Part shown: piece by piece, positions 1-9,680 of the stretch
How the letters are laid out: the number at the start of each line of letters is the position of its first letter
Numbering within the stretch: position 1 is the first letter of the stretch
Assembly: GCA_028023455.1 (NCBI GenBank)
Contig: JAQFVV010000064.1
Location: forward strand, 2,637,825-2,701,824
Direction: 5' to 3'
Source: Epiperipatus broadwayi
Lineage: Eukaryota > Onychophora > Udeonychophora > Euonychophora > Peripatidae
DNA: 64,000 nucleotides
Notes under the pieces: model-generated
The model's database searches: none
What the model was told of the DNA's origin: nothing
The model's input: the letters and a program-made list of their open reading frames with translations, nothing else
Made by a program: the position numbers and the translations under genes

Positions 1-351
1 TGTTCAAAGTTTAAATCTATGATCGCTTGAAATAGTGAATGCGTGTCAGATTTCATTAACATTACTTTCATAAATCACTTAACTTTCATATAAATCGACA
101 CGCATTCAATGCATCATTTATTGTAATGCAGGGTCTACTACTTCGCAAATGGCTGGCATATTAGTTGTAATAATTCCCAGTTTATATGTGTTTTGTATTT
201 ATTAGATCTTAATGAATAATTCTAGAAATTTTACATTTCTTTGAGAGTCGCCAACATTCTTTTAGTAAATGTTAATAATGTAGGGCCGAGTTAGAACTCT
301 ATTTAAATCTTATCATAATCATTAATACATTATACATGTGTTACGTTTTAG

Positions 352-573
352 AGACGCGATGACCCATTCCGCCGTGAAATTCCCGGATTCTTCAGGGTTG
401 AAATTAACCCCAGTCGTCCTACACAAGTGGACATAATGGGTGCTCCCATAGGATTTGACGACGTCATGCAGCCAGCCGGAAAACTGCGACACGGACCGCT
501 TGTCCCTGGTTATGCTTATGTGACACCTTACTTCGTCAGGCCGATGGCAGAGACCAGCCCGACATTCTTATAA
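352..573 (+). CDS. Terminal coding exon of an unidentified host gene
   Basis: An open frame runs from a splice-acceptor-like TTTTAG (346-351) to TAA at 571-573, about 73 codons (RRDDPFRREIPGFF near the start, HGPLVPGYAYVTPYFVR near the end). GC is about 50% in a roughly 27% GC neighbourhood, codon use looks coding, and an AATAAA signal follows 140 bp after the stop. The segment is Pro/Arg/Gly rich with no transmembrane segment and no family I recognise. The frame has no convincing ATG start, so the rest of the gene lies upstream of the window. Entry phase is unknown; phase 0 is assumed. The exon call is inference from composition, acceptor, stop and polyA signal. A processed fragment is possible but less likely. 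Confidence 0.72.
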   Translation, partial: RRDDPFRREIPGFFRVEINPSRPTQVDIMGAPIGFDDVMQPAGKLRHGPLVPGYAYVTPYFVRPMAETSPTFL

Positions 574-888
574 ACTCATTCACGGCATTGCAGTTTCAAT
601 ATACTGCCATTCCATATCGCCTTTCTAAAACGTACCATGTGTTCCTTTACTTAGTTTTATTATTCTATTTATCACTCCGCCTCTGCATTATCTTCATAAT
701 TCACTCTCAAATAAATGTTTGCCCTTAGTTATAAATAAATATTTTAATTAAATAAATATATGTCTGCCGCTACTCTTATAACCCTTACTTTAGACTCTTG
801 TATTGCAAAGGTATAAATCCCTCCAGGCATGCATTAGAAATACTTACTCGAGAATTTTAGGTAGCTAGATTACGCCTTCAAATAAGTG
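574..888 (+). other. 3' UTR and polyadenylation signal of the upstream gene
   Basis: AATAAA at 710-715 lies 137 bp downstream of the stop codon and is followed by TG-containing sequence (ATGTTTGCCC), as expected of a cleavage region. A second AATAAA-like string occurs near 735-755. Beyond that the sequence is AT-rich spacer with no gene seen. Confidence 0.5.
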
Positions 889-1120
889 AATTCCCTTTGT
901 AAACATTACAGTATCGGAAATACCGCTACTGAGTCATCAAGATAAAATAATGTCTAAACAAATAAATGTATTCCTTTTGTAAACATTACAGTATCGGAAA
1001 TACCGCTACTGAAGTCCTCAATATAAAATAATGTCTAAATAAATAAATGTATTCTTTAAAATATAATCATGTCGCAAATCCCGCTACTGAAGCTTTGAAT
1101 CCATAAAATATTATTAGTAA
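889..1120. repeat. 80-bp tandem repeat, three diverging copies
   Basis: The block from TTCCCTTTGT (891) through the ACCGCTACTGA core recurs as TTCCTTTTGT at 971, exactly 80 bp later, with near identity. A third, decayed copy starts near 1051 and keeps only CCGCTACTGAAG. The rising divergence toward the third copy suggests stepwise duplication. No coding potential was seen. Confidence 0.75.
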
Positions 1121-1238
1121 ATGATTGTTTTATTAAAATGTATTAATAAATAATTTTAAACTATACGTCTGCAGTTACGTTTCATTTATTCGATACCCAT
1201 TCTATATAATATTTCCTCGATTATGTAAATATGAATGT

Positions 1239-1514
1239 TTAATTAATATTAGTTTGATTATTGGCTAACTCGAGAATAAAATCATGAATCTCTTGCATAT
1301 CCCTGACCACCGTGCCTAAAGAAATATTTACTAATGTCGCATCAGATGCGTTGTTTCGTGGATTGTATTGTGGAACCGATAAACTATGTTCGAACTCAGT
1401 ACTACGGGTGGCTTCGCTACCTCGATGGTGCTGCTGTTCTGTGTGGTGGTCGAATTCTGCACTATGTTTACGAGTCACACGTTTTCTGACTGTTACAACA
1501 GTGGGGGGAATGTT
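1239..1514 (-). CDS. Open frame of unknown origin, possible exon
   Basis: On the minus strand an open frame of about 91 codons runs from just after an in-frame stop at 1515-1517 to TAA at 1239-1241. Internal sequence includes VTVRKRVTRKHSAEFDHH and ISLGTVVRDMQEIHDFILEL. It is hydrophilic, with a basic start, a His/Gln-rich middle and a C-terminal segment that could be an amphipathic helix. GC is well above the flanks, the usual sign here of recent coding origin. There is no ATG near its beginning and no clear acceptor. It may be a terminal exon or a TE ORF fragment. No family recognised. Confidence 0.3.
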   Translation of the reverse strand, partial: NIPPTVVTVRKRVTRKHSAEFDHHTEQQHHRGSEATRSTEFEHSLSVPQYNPRNNASDATLVNISLGTVVRDMQEIHDFILELANNQTNIN

Positions 1515-1702
1515 TTAAATAATTACCATTAGTTTTCTTTGTTGCAAATGAGAAAATTGTATATTTTTTTGAATAAAAATAATAACTGTCAAATAGAAAA
1601 ATTTCTTACTGATTTCTTATACATATATAATTATGCAACATATTAAATAAAAGATAAACATTACAACCATAAAGCTAAAGTAGTCAATAAATAATGAAAA
1701 TT

Positions 1703-2278
1703 ACTCCAAATTCACAACTCAACCAGACTAGCCAAGAAAATAAACTCTAAAACACTACCAATATTTTCACTGCTACAAGCAGACTTCTCAAATGGAAAGA
1801 ATTACAAAATAACATATTTAAACTAAACATTACCCACAATTCCACTTACTTCCCATACCCCCTTAATATTAAAATAACTTTTAAATAAGTTAATTGTTTC
1901 AGAATCATAAATTTTTAGTAATAAAGATTCTTTAATTCTTCTTTTTATTTCATTTTTCTGAAAAAAAATAACCTTCGCTTCCTTAAAATTAAGTGTGCTG
2001 AAGCTAAGGTTGTCTTCTTTAACAGAAATGAAATAAAAAAAAGAATTGAAGAATGTTTATTATAAAAAAATTTAGGATTCTGAAGCAATTAACTTATTTA
2101 AGTTCTTTTAATATTAAGGGTATATGGGAAGTAAGTGGAATTCTGGGTAATGTTTAGTTTAAATATATTGTTATTTTGTAGTTCTTTACACTTGAGGTCT
2201 GCTTGTAGCAGGGAAACTATTGATAGTGCTTTAGAGTTTATTTTTTTGGCTAGTCTGTTTGAGTTGTGAATTTGGGGC
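1703..2278. repeat. 576-bp near-continuous palindrome (foldback) with mirrored coding remnant
   Basis: The left half starts at CCAAATTCACAACTC (about 1706) and the right half ends with the reverse complement, GAGTTGTGAATTTGG (2261-2275). Matching blocks continue inward: CAGACTAGCC/GGCTAGTCTG, AAGTTAATTG/CAATTAACTT, TTTCATTTTTCTG/CAGAAATGAAA, and AACCTTCGCTT/GAAGCTAAGGTT around the centre near 1990. The right arm (minus) and left arm (plus) both encode a version of the same peptide, with motifs HNSNRLAKKINSK and SLLQAD. The arms therefore come from one coding fragment duplicated in inverted orientation. They have diverged by point changes, so this is an old event or a foldback element. Confidence 0.75.
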
Positions 2279-2283
2279 AATTT

Positions 2284-2848
2284 TGATTAAATAGGATATA
2301 TTGAAACAGTCGACCTTAATTCAAGGTCGAGTTTCATGCTTATACCACTGTCCATGTGTCATCATGCTCCTTTTTTTTATGTAAAACATATATTATAGTA
2401 GCGTATATATGTAATTAAAATTATTAGGTAATTTTGTATTTTCTAAAATTGTATTTTTATATTTTAATACGTTATAATTTTCTTTTTCATAAAATAAAAT
2501 ATAAATTCAAAATAACTGTCTGAAATAATTAAAGGGGTGGGGAGTTTGTCTCATGATTTTAAACCAGGAAATTGTAAATTAAAATTAAAAAAGTAAAAAC
2601 TAAAACAAAGCTAATGCATTTTAGTTAGCTATTAACATTGTTTTATTCAAATCCATTTCCAAACAGGAAATTGATTTGAATTGATTTTAAACAGTTATCT
2701 TAAAACTGAATCTTTACTAACAATAGAGTAAAGATTCTCCTAAAATAGAGTTCCATTAGAGGCAGCAAATCTATTTTAGAATAAATATTCTCTAAGGGGC
2801 CAAAAACTGATATAAGTAAAGCTAAAAATCTATTATGTTACAATTGGG
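2284..2848. other. AT-rich spacer
   Basis: No gene, tandem repeat or recognisable TE was seen. TTTATT at about 2642 could serve as a minus-strand AATAAA for the candidate exon ending at 2849. Confidence 0.4.
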
Positions 2849-3034
2849 TCAGTCGTTGCTAGGTAACTCCACGTCCATTTGAAATTTTGGAGAGCCAAAT
2901 TGCCATCTGCCATCTTCAGCCAAGCCTTGCGGCAATGTAGCCCCAAAGAATGCCGCCTGCTGCAGCAGATTTGCCAATGCTTCCAAAGAATCCTGAGGTA
3001 ACCAGCCAAAAGACTGTATAACTGCATTATCCAC
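2849..3034 (-). CDS. Candidate minus-strand terminal exon, unknown protein
   Basis: The minus-strand frame begins after an acceptor-like TTAAAG (about 3040-3035) and ends at TGA (2851-2849), giving about 61 residues: VDNAVIQSFGWLPQDSLEAL at the start and FQMDVELPSND at the end. GC is near 50% with balanced codon use, while both flanks are about 25% GC. It has no transmembrane segment or low complexity. The frame starts at GTG rather than ATG, so if real it is an internal or last exon. It might belong to the minus-strand IQ gene or to another gene; nothing links it. No family recognised. Confidence 0.35.
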   Translation of the reverse strand: MDNAVIQSFGWLPQDSLEALANLLQQAAFFGATLPQGLAEDGRWQFGSPKFQMDVELPSND

Positions 3035-3039
3035 CTTTA

Positions 3040-5160
3040 ACTATGTAATTTAATTTGTAAGCTAATAATTTCGTTATATTTAATGTTTTCTTAACACTTT
3101 GTTAACCGTTTATATCAATTCTTTGCTGCCTAATTATTATGCAATCCAACTCACGCTTATTATTATTTTTATTAGTTAGTGCGGTTATGATTTAAGTTTA
3201 ATAAAATTTTTATATTCTCTTATCTTATTTATAAATGCCATTAAAAACTTAATCTTACGAACTTCTATTAAAAGGGAAGGGTGGGGAATTAAAATGAGTT
3301 CTTATTAATTATATTAAATACTTCGTAAGTTTGGGTTATACTTTAAATGAATATTTTTTTTAACTAAACGTTTTGTCGTAAATTTATACGAAATGTATAA
3401 ATATTTTTGCAATCCAGGGTGGCTATTGGTGTCCGTTAGTTTTATAAAATTTCTTATTGATCATCATCGCCACAAAGACTGGCGACTTACATTTATTTTG
3501 TAATTTGTATATTTGAGTTTTTGTTTAATACTATATTAAAATATTGATTCAGGAAGGGGAAGCAATGCAAGCTTTGTTAATGCTAGTTAATTTATAATCA
3601 ATGACTTTATATTACGTAGATCATTATACTCGCCTGTTATTATGTATTTGTTAAACCATTTAAGGCTTTTCTTTAATAGTTAAATTTATTAATTTTATAT
3701 TATTATGATAGCGTTGCTAGCATAAATCTAATTATTTATAAGCCGCATACGGCTTCGATCTTATTCACCTGTACCTCACTCCAGGGAATCGCAATCATTT
3801 CGCTAGTAATTCTCTCCTCCAAGTATATATATTATATACTGCTTTGAATCACCTATACCTCACTCCAGGGATTCAAAGCTTCGTCATTCGTATCCTCGTC
3901 ATAAAGAAGTCCACGCTTACTTCTAGATCATCCAGGTTAGAGTAGATGAAGCAATGTGTAGTTTGCCATGGTCCGGCCTATAGTATCTTCCTACCAACCC
4001 TCTCCTTCCTGTACCATCTCAGCAGAAAGCTAGCATGTACCATCATCATAAAGAAATTGGAGAATGACCTTATTCTGGCCAAATGTGCCATTTCCTCTCG
4101 CTGATATTATGCTAGCACCGCCATTTCTTACAGTTAGTTTCAGCCTGTTTTGCAAAGTAAAATCGTAATGATATGCGATAATAAAACGTCCTGTTTTCTC
4201 TCTATTTGTTGGTGTTTAAACCCAACTTATCGCGAAGTTGCCCTCCCTCTTTACTGAAATAAACTTTTCCCGCAAACATTGAGTTTTCGCTATATCCCAT
4301 CATTAAATGTTGAAAATATAAAAGAAATAATGTTTTATGCTGCCGATTAAAAATGAATCCGCATTGTAATTATTATAAATGAAATATCTAAATAAAAACA
4401 ATAAACATGTATTAAAATCTTTTAATTAGCGAAACTTGATTATAACTTTATAAATGTATTTTTATGTATAAAACGGCCACCAAACCACTCCGATAAATCC
4501 GCCTCTTATAACCACCGCACTAACTTAATATTTGTCAATATCAATATAATCTTAATAATATTCTTCAATGTGTATAATCAAAATAGTTTTATAAGCATGG
4601 AGTCAATTATATATATCAACTCATCATCAATTATGTTAAAATAAATATTTATATTTTAAACTTAGTCCAGTTGTTCGAATCTCATTATTGATAGTTATAT
4701 CTAGGTATTCTCGTAACTTAATATCTTGGGTTCCCTCAATCTCTCATCATCATCACCAGTTGAGTCTCATGTAAAACGTTGTAGCACCGGGCCGGGATAT
4801 AATGAAATTTATGTGGTATCACCATAGGTGTTGTTCATAATGTTATACATTTGGGGAATGGGCAAATAGGTTAGAATTCATGATTGCTCCTGACCTGTGT
4901 ATCTCGCACATGATTGGATTCGAGGTACTTTTGCCTAGATTCTAAATCTTGTTGGATGGACATACATTTTCAACCGGTACAATATATATATGTAAAGAGT
5001 ATACATATTGTTACTGCAGAATATCTAGTGATATATATACACTATACATGTGAAATTGATTTAAAGTAAAATTATATATATTAATTGAACTTCATTTACA
5101 ATAATTAAAAAAGCAAGTCATATATAACGTGACATTACTTTTATATAAGCTTATATTTAC
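3040..5160. other. Intergenic region with a short 84-bp-period duplication at 3765-3874
   Basis: TCACCTGTACCTCACTCCAG (3765 on) recurs as TCACCTATACCTCACTCCAG (3849 on). The second copy sits inside a GCTTTGAATC/GATTCAAAGC inverted pair (3841-3850, 3869-3878). The stretch 3730-4170 is more GC-rich than its surroundings but has no long open frame. The rest is AT-rich with nothing recognised. Confidence 0.5.
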
Positions 5161-5162
5161 AA

Positions 5163-5228
5163 AAATGCAATACAGAGAGCGTACCAATAGCTTATTTGAG
5201 CTATTGGTATGCTCTCTGTATTGCATTT
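5163..5228. repeat. Near-perfect hairpin, 30-bp arms and 6-nt loop
   Basis: Left arm 5163-5192 and right arm 5199-5228 are reverse complements at 29 of 30 positions, separated by TATTTG. The single mismatch (G in the left arm where A would match) becomes a G:U pair if transcribed from the plus strand. Stem and loop sizes are close to those of a microRNA precursor, but near-perfect pairing without bulges is more typical of a fresh inverted duplication or a miniature transposon. No promoter or expression evidence is visible. Confidence 0.85.
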
Positions 5229-5984
5229 ACAATATAATTTTTGCAAGCATTTCTTTATACAATAAAAATTTCCAATCAACCTAAAATGTCAAACATTTTT
5301 CAGTTAAAAAATATTTCATATTTTTAATCACTTATATACACACATATTATGTACACGTACTATTTCGCTTATTATTTCTAAATAATACATGGGCAATTTA
5401 AAAGTATTGCAGTTTGTAATGTTAATTGACTATTTATTAGTCTGCATTTCAGTGACATGTTTATTTCATGTTTAAAGAGATTTATTTAAACTTCATTGTA
5501 TCAATATTTCATACTCTGTAGTCAAGTTGCAAGCTTTAAGTGTCCCTATATATTCAATGGACCATTAGTAAGAATGGATTTCCATTCTTGCTATTAAAAG
5601 ATGTGAAGGTTGCCTTGACAGCAATGAGAAATATTACTATATTTCTACTGTGAATGTTTAGGTGGTTACTGGTTGGAATTTAATTAAATATGATATATAA
5701 CAAAAGGGGCATACATTTTAACGTATAGCAAAAATATCTATTGATACATATATCAACTATAAGTGTTCAGTTAATTTAAAGTACAATATGGTTTTACATT
5801 TTCATTTACTGTGCCAATACTAAAAACTTAAAAATAATACATAATTAATTAATTTCTGGTACCAGTCCCCAATGACTTTATTTCAAGTTAAATCTAAAAA
5901 CCCAACTGTGATTAAAGAAATAAGCTTTTTGTTATTTTTAGTGCACAAATGAAATTATTTAATATAAAATAAAATTTATCTCTA
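5229..5984. other. AT-rich spacer
   Basis: No coding, repeat or RNA signal was recognised. A short imperfect inverted pair, AAGAATGGATTTCCATTCTT, occurs near 5570-5589. Confidence 0.4.
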
Positions 5985-6420
5985 TTATTTTTAATAACAT
6001 TGATCTCTAGGTTTGCTTTAACACATAACATAAATTTCATTAAATGATAATCATTTCCTGGGTTAAATTTATTAAGAATATTATAATACTAAAATGTATA
6101 TATTTTTTTAGTCAAAATGTAATTGACTTGGATGCTACCAAGTCCATTTCCATTTAGCATTTTTCTTAAAGAAAGAATTCATAATATATAGTTTTCTTTT
6201 TCTGAAAATCCTACAAGTTTGTGTCCTCTCTCATTTTTATCATCATAACCAAATTTGTCGCCACCTTTCAATCATTTACCAATTCTAGCATTAAAGTCTC
6301 CTGTGATAATTTAAATATTATTTGATTTAATCAAGTCTTTTGTACATCCATATAAAAATCCTCTTCTTCTTTCGCACAATAAAAACTTATTGGGATATAA
6401 ACTGAAATTATCTTCATTTG
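5985..6420 (-). mobile_element. RTE-type LINE fragment (endonuclease region), second copy
   Basis: The minus strand carries the same endonuclease segment as the larger RTE copy at 9681-11330. Shared plus-strand landmarks are the GTCAAAATGTAATTGACTTGG block, a Cys/Glu-rich GTTTTCTTTTTCTG block, and the ACCAATTCTAGCATTAAAGTC block that encodes the GDFNARIGK catalytic segment. Frameshifts and small deletions break it. It abuts the 3' end of the next RTE copy at 6420, so two RTE pieces lie head to tail. Not functional. Confidence 0.7.
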
Positions 6421-6422
6421 AT

Positions 6423-7641
6423 CATCATCAACCATTATCAATCCACTGCAGAAAGATCTCTCCAAGTTCAATCAATCTTCTCCAATCTCTAGTCTCTCTT
6501 CTCATCACCCCTGCACACTTTCTTATTTCATCCATCCATATCACGTGGTATCTTTCTGAGTCTTTTACAATCTCTTGAAATCCTGTTATTGTCCATCTAC
6601 TGTCATCTTTTCTAGCAAAATGTCCATCACAATTCCACTTTAGTCTTAAGTGTTTTGACAATATCACTAACACCTGTTTGTGATATCAGTAACATCTGTT
6701 CTCTTACCCATGTATTATGTTTTTGATCTCTTCTTGTTACTCCTAACATGCATCTCTCCATACTTCTTTGAATGGTATGAAGTCTCGGTATTGCTCGTCT
6801 ATTAAGTGTCCAAGTCTCAGATTCATAACTAAGAACTGGTAAAACAGATTTATTAAAAATCTTCCTTTTCAAACACATAAACATATTTCCTTTTAATATT
6901 AAGTTATTTCTACCAAAAGAACCCCAATCAAGTTTAATTCTATGATTAATTTCATCCATTATGTTTCCATCTGTAATAATCATCTGACCAAGACATTTAT
7001 AGTTGTTAACTTCTTCTAACTCATTGTAATCAATCATTATTTTCATCTTGTGAGAAAATCCATTCAACATTACTTTAGACTTTTTAACATTTGCTTTTAA
7101 TCCTACTTTCTTTCTTTCATCTGATAATCCTTACAACATTTCCTGAAGCTCTGAAGCAAACAACTACATCATCTGCAAAATTTAAATAATCACCATTTAC
7201 TTTTACTACTTTAACTTTTCATTTTAATCCACATAATACTTCTTGCAACATTGCTATAAAAAGTTTTAAAGATATGGAGTTACGCTATCAAACTTTCCCA
7301 ATGTTAATCTTCCTATTATCATTATGTAATCTAATAGTTGCTGTTGTATTTTTATAAACATTGTTCAGAATATAACAATTTCCTTGATATATACCTTGAT
7401 GACCCAATGCTTTAATCACTGAAGAAATGCTTATTAAAGCAAATGCCTTTTCATAATCTACAAATGTAAAACATAATGGCAACTTATATTTATTTGTCCT
7501 TTCTATAACTTCTTTCAATACCTGGATATGATCTACTGTACTAAAACCACTTTTAAATCCAGCTTGTTTTCTTAGTTGGTGGAAATCCAATGTTCTCTGT
7601 AGATGACTTGTAATTATCTTGGTAAAAATTTTGTATAAAAC
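6423..7641 (-). mobile_element. RTE-type LINE, 3' half (RT core to C terminus)
   Basis: Reading minus, 7656-7288 encodes the start of the reverse-transcriptase core (YKIFTKIITSHLQRTLDFHQ, then QAGFKSGFSTVDHIQVLKEV and TFVDYEKAF, the motif-A region). Residues in 7070-6627 give the RTE thumb and C-terminal region (LSYESETWTLNRRAIPRLHT, MERCMLGVTRRDQ). Residues in 6673-6428 give the terminal WMDEIRKCAG...LQWIDNG ending, then a GATGATGA-type tail. Several frameshifts separate the parts, so the element is dead. The endonuclease half lies at 9681-11330, separated by an insertion. Confidence 0.88.
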
Positions 7642-9680
7642 TGTATAACGATCCAAAAGGAAGTAGAGGACAGCAGTCTACGATATCTGCACTACAGGGG
7701 CGCCATCTAGGCATTTGAACCTAGAAAAATTTATAAAGTAGGCAGATAGCGCTGTTAAGATTCCACTTTATTTAAATATTTAGACCGTTAGCCCATTGTC
7801 ACTAGCTCAGGGAGTAGCAGAGATAATAAAATATAACTTTATATCTTAAATATAAAAAAATAAAAGCCACTGCCAAAAATTAACACATAAAAATATTTAT
7901 TTACGCACATATAAAATCATTTTAAATTTTGAGGAACAACATTTATTATTGAGATTTTAATATTAATTTTTAATTTAGGGTGTCGAGTATGAACAGACTA
8001 CATAGATTGCATTTGAAAAGAAAATATTCTATCCCTGATTTAACCTTAGGCCAAAAGTTCGCAGTCAAACCGGCATCAATCCATCTGATATATTGATGTA
8101 TTCAATGTAACACGAATACAGCAACACAAAAATCATACTGTCAGGAATGTACCTCTGAACAGCAGGGTTAAGAGAAGAAATTGTTTCTTGCCCAAAACAG
8201 GAATATGATGTCTGTCGGGCAAGAAGAACAATAAAAAAGAAAAATCCATAGGAAGGGATAATCCTTTTTGCCGGCTTACGATCCCATCCATAGGCAAAAC
8301 GGAAGTGTGTGGCGTATACAGCGATTCTGCCCGTAGCGAATCTCATATTACATCTACTAATTACACCAATATATCCAATCCATTGACCTAATTTAACTAC
8401 GAAACAAATAACCCAAGATTACCCTCCCCTAATTAATTAATATAATTTTAAAATCTATATAGCCATTCACGCCCGACTTAAATTTAACATTTAGATACGT
8501 TCGCACTGATGGATTTTATAAAATTTGTTTTATAATGTTGAGTATAGATCGGCTGCATAGATTCCATGGTTAAAAACATTCCGAAATAAACATAACCGAT
8601 CAAAATATAAAAGTCATCGATAACGTCAATTGCAGAGGGAATACAAGAAACCCAATGGCATTCATCATAAGATACCGCATCGACATCGGTGACCTATATA
8701 TTCTAATCAAATATGAAAACCACAACATAATTAACCGCTAATGAATCTATGCAACATCTATACCCAACTTAAATTTCATGCATTTAAATAATTTATACAA
8801 TAAGAAAAAAAATGGAAATGATTTTTATCAAACGCAAAACATATAAAATTAAACATTATTAATTGATCTAAAAACTTATAAAAGTCAGATAAAAGTCCAT
8901 TCAAAATTTAGGTTAGCTTGTTTATTAAACTTGTCAACTCTTGTCAAAAGTTCTTAATTAATTTTATGATTTTAACAATTGTTCAGTTCATATAGCTTAT
9001 GGTAGAAGAGCTCCCGGTTCCTGGTGTTTAATTTCCATGAAATCTTTATTTGAAACCCGGTCTATCTGAAGGCAGCCTTAGCTGGAACAATCCTGGTATT
9101 ACAGTCATTTCATTTGAGATAAGTGAGAGAGAGAGAGTGATATGTGCGTCCTATCGTCCTTCTCACAAAAGCAAGCTGGAAACTGTCTGGAACTCAATAT
9201 TTTTCTTTTTATAGTAAATCTCCAGATTGAACGAACAAAGACGTCACTAATCCAAATTTTCGTTAAGTCTGAGAGCTTGGTGCTTCCATTGGTCAAGCTC
9301 AATTCTCTTTATTCTCTTATCTAATTTTCATCTGACTTTTTAATTACACAAGAGCCCCAAGGCTAGCTTGCTTTTCAATTCATAAACAATCATTTCCATT
9401 TACAGATTACAGGAATTAATTAATACCTGTTTTTATTTTTACTTATGTTATTTCTTTATTAAAATATTTTTATATTTAAATCTTATATTTTTTTATAAAA
9501 AAGTACGTTCAAATACCCCCTTTTTTATTTATAAAAAAAATATTTTTAAAATTTTGCATCTGTGCGAATATATATACGTTTAACAAACATTTTAGCTTTT
9601 AGTTTTTTAATAGATTTTATTTTTATTTGCGAACTTTAAGATTTTATTTTAAATTAATGTAACGGCATATTTATACACCG
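7642..9680. mobile_element. About 2-kb insertion splitting the RTE LINE
   Basis: The RTE protein breaks at ...NYRPISFLSV (about 9690, minus) and resumes at YKIFTKII (about 7640), adjacent residues in the family, so everything between is a later insertion. Its ends carry a possible short inverted repeat (TGTATAA at 7642-7648, TTATACA at 9671-9677). A direct repeat of about 30 bp (GAGTATGAACAGACTACATAGATT near 7985 versus GAGTATAGATCGGCTGCATAGATT near 8540) lies inside. The 7660-8350 segment is relatively GC-rich. No transposase was recognised, so the class is unknown. Confidence 0.6.
8065..8346 (-). CDS. Unidentified 93-codon ORF within the insertion
   Basis: An ATG-initiated minus-strand frame ends in TGA, with GC content higher than its surroundings. 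It holds two hydrophobic stretches (GFFFFIVLLA, residues 34-43; MIFVLLYSCYIEYI, about 71-84), so it could encode a two-pass membrane peptide. No family was recognised. It lies wholly inside the insertion that splits the RTE LINE and probably belongs to that element, or is a captured host fragment, or is chance. Confidence 0.2.
   Translation of the reverse strand: MRFATGRIAVYATHFRFAYGWDRKPAKRIIPSYGFFFFIVLLARQTSYSCFGQETISSLNPAVQRYIPDSMIFVLLYSCYIEYINISDGLMPV

Noticed and set aside
889-1120. CRISPR-like spaced repeats
   Set aside because: Long 80-bp contiguous tandem units in a eukaryotic context, no spacer structure.
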